From Pleurodeles waltl (taxonomy: Eukaryota > Chordata > Amphibia > Caudata > Salamandridae): DNA of 64,000 nucleotides. Positions 47,616-56,617 of the stretch are shown here, piece after piece (the first letter of the stretch is position 1; each line of letters opens with the position of its first letter). The notes under the pieces are model-generated. The model was not told the origin of the DNA, ran no database searches, and saw only the letters and a list, made by a program, of their open reading frames with translations. Where the stretch lies: contig NC_090445.1 in assembly GCF_031143425.1 (NCBI RefSeq), forward strand, positions 1,194,152,691 through 1,194,216,690. The letters run 5' to 3'. The position numbers were made by a program, and so were the translations under genes.

Positions 47616-50124
47616 TTGAAGTCACTGTTTGGTTTGTGGGGTTTTTGGACTTTGGAATTTCCCTCTTGTTTTAGGGAACTGTCCACCTCTATATTGTCCT
47701 CGAAAACCTCCCCTCTGATACTGGCCCTGATATGTGGGTCTGACTTGTGAGGTGGAAGGCTCTGTGGTTTGGGCCCGAAACCCCCCTCTAAAGTGTGGCT
47801 TCCTAAAAGTGCCTCTGCTCTGTGGGGAGTAGAGCGCGCCCATGACTTTTGCCGTGTCCGTGTCTTTTTTCAGTTTTTCTATTGCTGTATCCACCTCCGG
47901 CCCAAACAATTGTTGTTCGTTGAAAGGCATATTCAGCACAGCCTGCTGGATTTCTGGCTTAAATCTGGAGGTTCGTAACCATGTGTGTCTCCGAATGGTT
48001 ACTGCTGTGTTCACTGTCCTCGCCGCCGTGTCTGCTGAGTCCATAGCCGACCTTATTTGGTTTTTCTAGATAGCTTGGCCCTCCTCAACAACCTGTTGGG
48101 CACGTTTGTGGAACTCTTTGGGAAGGTGCTGAATGAGATGTTGCATTTCACCCCAATGTGCCCTGTCGTATCGTGCCAACAGAGCTTGCGAATTGGCAAT
48201 TCGCCATTGATTGGCTGTCTGTGTTGCCACCCTCTTGCCTGCTGCATCGAATTTCCGACTTTCTTTGTCGGGCAGTGGTGCATCTCCAGAAGTTTGTGAG
48301 TTCGTCCTTTTCCGGGCTGCTCCTACTACCACCGAATCAGGAGTTAACTGTTGTGTGATATACACAGGGTCGCTAGGGGGAGGTTTATATTTTTTCTCCA
48401 CCCTAGGCGTGATGGCTCTGCCTTTGACTGGTTCCTGAAACCCTTGTTTGGCGTGTTTTAGCATGCCTGGCAGCATTGGCAAGCTTTGGTATTGGCTGTG
48501 CGTAGATGAGAGGGTGTTGAACCAAAATTCGTCCTCTATGGGCTCTGCATGTAATGCTACTTTATGAAATGTAGCTGCCCTTGAAATCACCTGCATGTAG
48601 GCGGTGCTGTCCTCAGGTTTTGACGGCCTTGCCGGGTACCAATCAGGACTATTGTCAGAGACCGGTGCATCATACAAATCCCATGCATCCAGGTCATCTT
48701 GGCTCATCCCTGTGTGTGTTGGTGATTGCATCATTGGGGGTGTTGCTACCGGGGACAGATGTGGCGATTCTGTTGGCGATTGCTGTAGCGAGAAACGTGG
48801 TGGTGTCTTTTCTCTAGCCACTTTCGCCTTTGGCTGCATTTCCGCCTCCTGGAATGCGAGCTTGCGTTTCATCTTTATTGGAGGAAGAATTCTGATTCTC
48901 CCCGTATCCTTTTGTATATGCAGCCTCCTCTGGGTATGGTCTGGCTCTCCCATGCCCAGTTCTTGTTCAAACCGGTGACCTTGTAATTGTTTTGAAAGGT
49001 CTTGTCCCTCTGTATAGGAGCCTTGTTTCGGCTCCGAGGCCGCATGTTTCGGCACAGAAATCTTTTCGATAGTCTTTTTTGGCTCAGAGGAAACCTTTTT
49101 GACTTTCGGGGTGCCGAACTCTCGGTGCCGAGTCTGTTCGGAGCCGGTATCTCGACCGGAGTCGGATGTCTTTGGCTGCTGGGAGGCCTTTTTCGGTGCC
49201 GATGTTTGGTCACCGTGTTTTCAGGTTAAGCCATGGCCTGTTGGCAGTGACGTCCCCTTGGCCTTCATTATTTTTGTGTGAGTTTTTACCGGGGCTGGTT
49301 TACTCACAGTTTGTTGCGTCTTCGGCTGGTCGGTCTCGGACTCGTCCGAGTCCGAATCTCGAATGGAGAATCTCTCCTCTTCTTCGACGTCGGTGTGTCC
49401 GGCCGGTGTCAACGCCATCTGGAATCTTCTTGCTCTTCGATCCCTCAGTGTTTTCTTGGATCGAAATGCCCGACAGGCCTCGCAAGTATCCTCTTTGTGT
49501 TCGGGGGACAAACACAGATTACAGACCAAGGGGGTCATTACAACATTGGCGGTATAAGGTGCTTACCGCCGTGCAGAAGACCGCCAATACACCGCCGCGT
49601 CCGCGGTAGACCACCACAGCTATTATGACACACATCATGGAATCCGCCGAAATTTAGACACCCACACAATACCGCCACACCAAAGGTCAGCGATAAACAT
49701 GCGGAAACAAATCCTCCACCTCCACGCCAACAGAAACACGCCCATGCTATTATGACCCACGAATCCACGTGCCGGTCTTTCAGCCGCGGTATTCCATTGG
49801 CGGTACACACCGCCGCGCTCAAAATACACACACATCTCCAAAACACCGCCACATTGGACAAAATACACACACCTGATACACATACAAACAACACTCCCAC
49901 ACACCCAACACAATATAAAACACACACCCACATCACCCACAAACCCCTACGACCAAAAATTTGAGCTGAAGGCGACAGAGAGAGCACAGCAATAGACAAC
50001 CCCACCACACAGAGGCACACGACACCATCACCCACACAACATCCACGCACAAAACACCACATACCACTACACTCACCACACTCATCAACACATACACCAC
50101 CCCACACATCACACACACCACCCC

Positions 50125-50500
50125 ATGTCACGCCAAAGACACCCCCGCTTCTCCGAGGAGGAGCTCAGGGTCATGGTGGAGGAAATCATCCGGGTAGAGC
50201 CACAGCTATTTGGCTCACAGGTACAGCACACATCAATAGCCAGGAAGATGGAGCTATGGCAAAGAATAGTCGACAGGGTCAACGCTGTGGGACAGCACCC
50301 AAGAAATAGGGAGGACATCAGGAAGAGGTGGAACGACCTACGGGGGAAGGTGCGTTCAACGGTATCCAGGCACATCGCGGTACAGCGGACTGGCGGCGGA
50401 CCACCACCTCCTCCCACTCAACTAACAACATGGGAGGAGCAAGTCTTGTCCATCTTGCATCCTGAGGGCCTCGGAGGACTCGGTGGGGGAACGGACACTG
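50125..50500 (+). CDS. SANT/Myb-like Harbinger accessory protein, exon 1
   Basis: Open from MSRQRHPRFSEEELRVMVEE to a perfect donor GTAAGT at 50501. The domain shows FSEEELRVMVEEIIRVEPQLF, then a Q/R-rich helix and ELWQRIVDRVNAVGQHPRNREDIRKRWNDLRGKVRS, the SANT/Myb-like pattern of the proteins at 22806 and 135, but only this copy has an uninterrupted domain. A proline-rich linker and LTTWEEQVLSILHPEG follow. The downstream exons were not defined. In Harbinger systems such a protein recognises the subterminal ends and recruits transposase. Confidence 0.75.
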
Positions 50501-50837
50501 GTAAGTCAAATCTTAACTATCATAACCCCCACCCTACCTGCATGATATCACACACCCCCACCATCACACCCTCCCCTATCACCCCAAATCCTCACCTATC
50601 TACCCATTACACCAACCCCCCATCCCAAACCCAAGCCCTGCATGACATAACTAAGCATCGACACCCATCACCAAAGCATGCCCACTGCATAGACCCAGAA
50701 CACCCCCCAACCATCAGCACACAAGCCCCCCCACAGGAATGCCTGCACTGGGGTTCACGCACACCCAACCATTGCACACCATGAAACACACACATGCAAT
50801 AATCATGTACTTATACCCCCGCAGGAACCCGAAAGAT

Positions 50838-51040
50838 CGCCATGTCAAAGCACCGCTGAACAGTCCTGAAACGCCATGTCATAGCACCGCTGAAGAGGGC
50901 AAAGACCGCCATGTCATAGCACCGCTGAACAGTCCTGAAACGCCATGTCATAGCACCGCTGAAGAGGGCAAAGACCGCCATGTCATAGCACCGCTGAAGA
51001 GGGCAAAGACCGCCATGTCAACGCACCGCTGAAGAGGGCA
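50838..51040. repeat. CGCCATGTCATAGCACCGCT minisatellite
   Basis: Six units of about 35 bp, alternating AACAGTCCTGAAA and AAGAGGGCAAAGAC tails, then an AACGCACC variant. Confidence 0.9.
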
Positions 51041-51187
51041 ATGCACCGGGTAGGAATGAATGGCCCACCACATCAGGCATCCTTATCCCATGAGCAGCTG
51101 GGACAGTGACAGGACACTACCATTCACGGGGAGACTCATCCAGTCTGGGCACCAGTCACCCCCCAGTACCAGTATGGACCTGCATCA

Positions 51188-51345
51188 ACTTGAGAGACTG
51201 TGGCTTTGCACTCCCCAGGATGTGACAGTGGGCAAGCCACCCACTGTATAGACTTGAGACTGTGGCTTTGCACTCCCCAGGATGTGACAGTGGGCAAGCC
51301 ACCCACTGTATAGACTTGAGAGACTGTGGCTTTGCACTCCCCAGG
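51188..51345. repeat. 62-64-bp tandem repeat
   Basis: Two and a half units starting CTTGAGAGACTGTGGCTTTG at 51189, 51253 and 51315. Confidence 0.9.
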
Positions 51346-52706
51346 GTACATCAATGGGCATGGAGCCCCGTCGTGGATCTGGCTTTGCGTTTATGTGGCT
51401 GAGGTGCCCCCCCCCTTTCCCTTCCCCCTGAGGTGCCTGTAGTGTTTCTATCTGATGCCCCGGCAGTGTTCTCTCCGATTTTGGTCAGGTATCTATTGTG
51501 GGCCTCGCCCATGCATTTTTGGACTGTTTGTGCACGGACATTGTGTACATATCTGCACTACTTCTCGGATTGTATATATGTAAATAAGAGTGATTTTAGT
51601 ATACATATATTTGTTTATTTTTGTATGACATGTATATTGGCACATTACAAAGTTTGACCGAAATTCGCATTGTCTTTGCATTCTTCCGGGGGAATTGTGG
51701 GTTGTTACTGTGATGTTTGTGACTGCATTGGTGTGTATGTTGTAATATGCGAGAGTGGGGGTGGAGGTGTTTGGTGGGTGTCCCCTTAACTTTTGCCTCC
51801 CCCCTCCCCCGTGTCGTAGGTGCTGTACTCACCGGTATCTTCTGCGCCTATGTCGCTGTTGGTTGTGAAGGAGCAGAAAGACAAGGGCAGGTAGTATATG
51901 GAGTTCCGGGTCCATGGAGTCGTCGTTCCTCGTGGGATATGTTAAGGTGAGCGTTTTCCCATAGTAAAAGCTGTTTCCGCTGTGTTTTTATCCACGGTGA
52001 ATCCGCCCCGGAAAAGGTGGCGGATTGGCCTGTTGTGATACTGTGGGCGGTACATTGTCTCCCGCCTGTCTGTTGGCGGTGACCGCTGCGCTGCTTGTCT
52101 GTACCGCCGTGGCGGGGAAGTGTTAAAGTGGCTGTCTTTGTTGGCGGTTTCCGCCAGGGTCATAATTCCCTTTTTTGTCCGTCTGACTGTTTGCGGTATT
52201 ACCGCATCTTTAACACCGTCCGCCAGGGTTGTAATGACCCCCCAAGTGTTGGTTTGTATAAGGATACTTAGCGTGGCAGTTGGGGCAGAAGCGGAAGGGG
52301 GTCCGGTCCATGAGGTTTGAAGATGGACGCGGTCGGGCCGACCAGGCCCCGCCGAGGAGTGGAAGCCCCGAAGGGCCGCCGAAGCTCTTCTTTCTTCGGT
52401 GTCGATGTGCTAGTACTAACCCGATACCGAGCGCAAACAATACCGTCGAATTTTCCGATGGATAACTATCTTTTCCAAACCGAAATACGGAGCGAAGAGG
52501 AACACGTCCGAACGCGATGGCGGAAAGAAAACAATCTAAGATGGAGTCGAAGCCCATGCGCAATGGAGCCGAAAGGGAGGAGTCCCTCGATCTCGTGACT
52601 CGAAAAGACTTCTTCGAAGAAAAACAACTTGTAACACTCCGAGCCCAACACTAGATGGCAGGATAATGCACAGCATGTGTATCTGCAGCTACAGATGCCA
52701 TCGAAC

Positions 52707-52818
<112 letters not shown>

Positions 52819-53462
52819 AGACAAAAGCGCACTCCCAACTGGTCATTATGGAATGTAGCAAAGTCAGCAACTTACAGAGAATTCTTTGGCCTTGTATTTT
52901 CAGACATCTCTGGACATGTGTTTCTGGGTTAATCCCTTCATCAGCAGAGAACAAACGTTTCCTTCCTTTTATAAAAGGCCAACTGCCTGGCTGCTCAACA
53001 AATTCAATTGCAGCCACCTGATATCAGTTGAATACCAGTTTTGTTCCAGTGGACCTCAAGTGAGCTGCAAAGTGCATGCTGGTAAAGGTAGTCCTGGGGA
53101 AGCAGAATAGCATCTTTTCACAGGAGGGGTTGTTCCTCAGTCACAGGTTACATCCTTTTTAAAACCTCATGAAATATCTCTTGCTGAGGGAAATTCTTGA
53201 CACTTGCTATGGAGATCATCACCCCTTAGGTGCCTCACTAACCCTACCGTTGTCCAGAACCAGCTTTCCTACTAAGATCTTAGCTCACCCCCAGCACAAT
53301 GGTCTTAAGCTGTCTTGGAATCTGTGATTTCCCTGTGGTTATCTATCTGAGGATAAAAAATAATCAGACATCAGCTTCTGGAAAGTAAGCACAGTCTGAG
53401 GAAAGACTACAAGTTAAGAAAACCAACTGTAAATGCCCATGTCCACCTAAAAACCAGAGTCA
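52819..53462. other. No gene seen
   Basis: Contains a dispersed-repeat-like segment (CATCTCTGGACATGTGTTTC..TTCATCAGCAGAGAAC) at about 52900-52955. Nothing else recognised. Confidence 0.4.
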
Positions 53463-53470
53463 GCCTAGAG

Positions 53471-53770
53471 CAGTGGTCTCCAAACTTCTTAATGCCGCGC
53501 CCCCCCCAGTTGAAAAATTAAAATCTATGGGCCCCCCCTCAGAATTATTCACAAATATTTTATGAAGATGGCAATGTTTAAATATGTCCAGACCTATTTA
53601 AACATTGCAGTTAGGTACTGTTACTTTAAAAAAAATGCAATAACATGCTTTTGTTTAAAACAAAGGCCTGTTATTTGTATAATGCTTCTTTTGGTCAGAA
53701 TTTGACGCCCCCCCTGGGACCATTTGAGGCCCCCCTCGGGGGGCCCACCCCCCCAGTTTGAAGACCTCTG
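53471..53770. mobile_element. Non-autonomous hAT element with 8-bp TSD
   Basis: Terminal inverted repeats CAGTGGTCTCCAAAC and GTTTGAAGACCTCTG (13 of 15) with a perfect GCCTAGAG duplication at 53463-53470 and 53771-53778. The 300-bp interior is non-coding, with GCCCCCCC blocks at both ends. The 8-bp duplication and CAGTGG end are diagnostic of hAT. Confidence 0.9.
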
Positions 53771-53778
53771 GCCTAGAG

Positions 53779-54919
53779 CCTTAATTGTCCTTTATTCCCG
53801 GCCAGTGGGGGAGGGCCCTATTGTTAGAGAAGTAACTGCCAGACATATGCACTGCTTTCCCTTGGGTCAACACAACAGCTCCTCTGTGTGTACTTGCCAG
53901 TGTGACAATCAGTCTCTGCGGCATTTTATATTTTTCTACAATTTTTATGTATTTTTGCCAAACAATTTTTATTACCACTTTTAAGAAAACGCACTTTTGT
54001 ACTGTGCAAGTAGCTCTACGTTTTTTTTTTTCAATTACGAACTGACGAGGAGGTATGTTTTAAGGTGGCGTTCTTTCTTAAACCAGCAGTTCACCTTCGG
54101 AACTATATGTTCTTTTAATTATTACTGCTTGATTATTTATGTATGTATATTTCATGCGTATCAATGTCTGCTTTATTCTTTTACATGTACTTGCATGAGA
54201 GTCTCTGGCATCCAAATAAAGTTCACTCTGATTGTGACAGTGGAGAGCTTTGATAAATTGCACCTATGGGCCACCAACGATTTGGATTCGAGTTTATGGG
54301 TTGCTTACAGGGGGCGCAAGGAGGCAGCAATAAAAAGGTGAATGGAGAAAATGAAGCAAGGAAAAAATCTACATCCTGTTGGAAGTACAATGTTCACCTC
54401 ATTTATTACATCATAAATTGCTCTCGTATAAAACTCCTCGCAGCAAGACCGAAGTGCCCCACAAACGCTGAAAAATCTCAAGCCGTGATAATAAAAAGAA
54501 TAATTAGAAATGCAAATCCACCTAATGTTTTTGATGTTCAAATCAATAAAAACTGCATAATGAACGAGAGCTGCAGTAAGACATCTACGCCCAGCGTCTG
54601 GTATTAAAACTTGCAGATCAACATTACTGATATGTTTAAAAAAGGGAGGGTCGGTGACCACAATGGAAGGCGGCATGGGGTACCTGAGCTGACAGGTCTC
54701 CACCTGCAAATTTCAGAACAGAAGAAGGCCTACGCAAGTCTCCGCTAACTGCATCGGTACACTCCCAAAACCACGTATCTCTTATCAAGAGTAGACCTGC
54801 AACTAATCAGCTGACCCAAATAATTGAAAGCCACGTATCTCAGTGCAAATACTGACAACTAGGAATTAGGCTACAAACCAAGATGTTCAGTTTAAAGAAT
54901 CAACACAAGAAATGGTGCT
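53779..54919. other. Downstream flank of ANXA7, no gene seen
   Basis: AT-rich. A 134-codon minus-strand frame at 54305-54709 has no recognisable domain and is probably chance. Confidence 0.45.
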
Positions 54920-55181
54920 TTCTTGAATAAATGTACATTTATTATTTGAAGTGGAAAATACATTTTCATACTTTTTAATTAAGGCAAGTTTAACATGTAA
55001 ACAAACACAATCTAATGTGATAGTCGTGATTACAGAGGTTTGATTAAAAACCCTCAACTATATTTTCATTCAGAACCCTTATGCTTGCATACTCTATATA
55101 GACAGCATTAACATTCCCGTATCTATGCATTCCTATGTTTGACTAATGGTACAGTCCGCTGTGCTTAAATAAACACTTGTT
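54920..55181 (-). other. anxa7: ANXA7 3' UTR
   Basis: AT-rich, about 260 bp, from the stop codon to just past the poly(A) signal at 54943-54938. The true cleavage site is inferred. Confidence 0.7.
54938..54943 (-). terminator. anxa7: ANXA7 poly(A) signal
   Basis: Minus-strand AATAAA about 240 bases after the stop codon, followed by a T-rich stretch. Confidence 0.75.
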
Positions 55182-55304
55182 CTATTGACCAGTAATTGCG
55201 ACAAGTAAACGTCGGTAGTCGCCAGATGTGTCACTTGAAATCATCGATGCGAGAGTTTTCTGGTAGATTTGCGTAAAAGCTTGTTTGACTTGTACAAGAT
55301 CAAT
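55182..55304 (-). CDS. anxa7: Annexin A7, last coding exon
   Basis: After a pyrimidine-rich tract and acceptor CAG (55307-55305) the minus strand encodes 40 residues, beginning IDLVQVKQAFTQIYQKTL and ending DYRRLLVAITGQ, then TAG at 55184-55182. This is the end of the fourth annexin repeat and matches the C-terminus of vertebrate annexin A7 (synexin) in sequence and in its final Gly-Gln; other annexins end differently. Annexin A7 is a calcium-dependent phospholipid-binding protein that promotes membrane fusion. The exon length and stop fit a terminal exon. The preceding exon is not seen to the right edge, so the last intron exceeds 8.7 kb and contains DIRS-D. Confidence 0.9.
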   Translation of the reverse strand: MDLVQVKQAFTQIYQKTLASMISSDTSGDYRRLLVAITGQ

Positions 55305-55307
55305 CTG

Positions 55308-56115
55308 AAAAATATTTATAACAAAAAAAAAAACATTAATCAGACACAGAAAATGGCCACACTATTTTCCTTCTGGAAAAAATATCTTTAAAAAGCAATG
55401 CACATTGTATTTATGGTTTATGCAGCACATATATCCAATGTTCTACCAAGCGTTATAACATTTTCTGTAAAAAAAAAAAATGCCTTTTGTAATTGGCTAA
55501 ACTATATGGTTACCACATTAGATGTAAGGAAGAGTGAGATACAAGAAAAATGCACCATAATTTACAAAAAATTTAAATATGTAAATACAGAAGACTAATT
55601 ATTATTTCCATTGAAATAGGTTTTTAAATGATTCAATTGTCTGTCTTTTCTGTCCTCTTTTCAACGGTATAAGTTGGAGTTCATCCAAACGATGTTGCCT
55701 TCTTGGTTTCTATCCTCACCTTGAACAATTATATGCCATTATATGTGAAAGGAGGGCAGGCAACAAAGGTTGCGCTTTATGTCAGGGATCGGCAATAAAA
55801 GGATTACACTTTAGTGCTACTGCAAAGTCGTTGCTTCGGTTTACTTTTCACAGTCCACTGTAGTGGTCCATTTATACTGTCTCTTCCTTCTTGGTCTCTA
55901 TAAGTACTACTTAGTCTTTCCATCATTTTTTTGTTTCCATGATTTTATATTTTATTCAGCCATAACAACTGCATACAAATTTTTATCTCTAATAAGGGTT
56001 CTCCAAAGGCAATCTCTACTTAATGCTCTATTAATGTAGCTTACCTTAAAACCCAACAATAATCACATTGCTGTAAATCGAATGCTAGCGAGGGATAGGT
56101 ACGTGGGTTAGGTAA
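55308..56115 (-). other. ANXA7 last intron, 3' part
   Basis: AT-rich with short A-runs. Pyrimidine tract next to the acceptor. No other feature seen. Confidence 0.6.
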
Positions 56116-56170
56116 TGAAAATGTCACTTACCCAGTGTACATCTGTTCGTGGCATCAGTCGCTGGAGATT

Positions 56171-56319
56171 CACATGTTCTGCATAGCTCGCCATCTGGTG
56201 TTGGGTCGGAGTGTTACAAGTTGTTTTTCTTCGAAGAAGTCTTTCGAGTCACGGGACCGAGTGACTCTTCCTTCTGTCTCCATTGCGCATGGGCGTCGAC
56301 TCCATCTTCGATTGTTTTC
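56171..56319. repeat. DIRS-D left inverted terminal repeat core
   Basis: 149 bp, an almost exact inverted copy of 61795-61943. The outer tail 56116-56170 is unique to this end. Confidence 0.93.
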
Positions 56320-56477
56320 CCCGCAGAGGGTGAGGTAGGAGTTGTGTTGTAGTAATAGTGCCCATGCAATGGAGTGACTAAGTATGTACCTATTTAAGGT
56401 TAAAATAATATATATACAAATGTACAAAGTTGAAGCTAACTTCCAAACTGCTACAGGCTCCCGGGGAGGTGGGTGGG

Positions 56478-56583
56478 CACATGTGAATCTCCAGCGACTG
56501 ATGCCACGAACAGATGTACACTGGGTAAGTGACATTTTCAGTTTGATGGCATCTGTCGCTGTAGATACACATGTTCTGCATAG
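56478..56583 (-). repeat. DIRS-D internal complementary region
   Basis: 56478-56540 is the complement of the left outer tail, and 56541-56583 the complement of the right outer tail, joined without a gap at 56540/56541. In the accepted DIRS model this region templates the joining of the ends into a circle. Confidence 0.9.
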
Positions 56584-56617
56584 ACTAGTAAGCAGTTAAC
56601 TCCCCAAAAGCGGTGGC

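Larger units (their letters stand above)
49530..52242. mobile_element. Harbinger-type element with SANT gene, no transposase seen
   Basis: Terminal inverted repeats GGGGGTCATTACAAC and GTTGTAATGACCCCC (15 of 15) with CAA on each side (49527-49529, 52243-52245). Other registers (AAG, CCAAG) are possible because of the G/C runs. The undisturbed gag in DIRS-B and D confirms the insertion site. Subterminal regions are rich in GGCGGT/ACCGCC words on both sides. Only the SANT/Myb gene is recognisable; two minisatellites occupy 50838-51040 and 51188-51345. Confidence 0.85.
47622..52311 (-). pseudogene. DIRS-C gag, split by a Harbinger
   Basis: Starts at 52311 (MDRTPFRFCPNCHAKYPYTNQHL) and is cut inside the zinc-finger array by the insertion 49530-52242; it resumes at 49529 with VCNLCLSPEHKEDTCEACRAF. 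A long conserved part (49055-48066) includes DLDAWDLYDAPVSDNSPDWY, MQVISRAATFHKVALHAE and ALLARYDRAHWGEMQHLIQH; a TAG near 48068 precedes IRRHTWLRTSRFKPEIQQAVL and NMPFNEQQLFGPEVDTAIEKL, then Gly/Arg-rich repeats ending TKQ. Confidence 0.9.
44185..52706 (-). mobile_element. DIRS-C retrotransposon with nested Harbinger
   Basis: Left tail GGAAAATGTCAC at 44185, right tail ending GCCATCGAAC at 52706. Inverted terminal repeats at about 44243-44400 and 52500-52680; ICR 44560-44666, with the tail junction at 44621/44622. A 2.7-kb Harbinger-type element (49530-52242) interrupts gag. Without it the element is about 5.8 kb. Both ends abut AT microsatellites; the right one grades into AG then GATA repeats. 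Confidence 0.92.

Noticed and set aside
49635..50131. A cysteine/valine-rich minus-strand frame of about 197 codons
   Set aside because: It is the antisense of CACACC-rich sequence inside the Harbinger-type element.
50838..51040. CRISPR-like direct repeats
   Set aside because: Units are contiguous without unique spacers and lie inside a eukaryotic transposon, so this is a minisatellite.
37470..52706. DIRS-B and DIRS-C as a segmental duplication
   Set aside because: The flanks differ, the nested insertion is only in C, and the two copies differ by many independent frameshifts, so two insertions are more likely.
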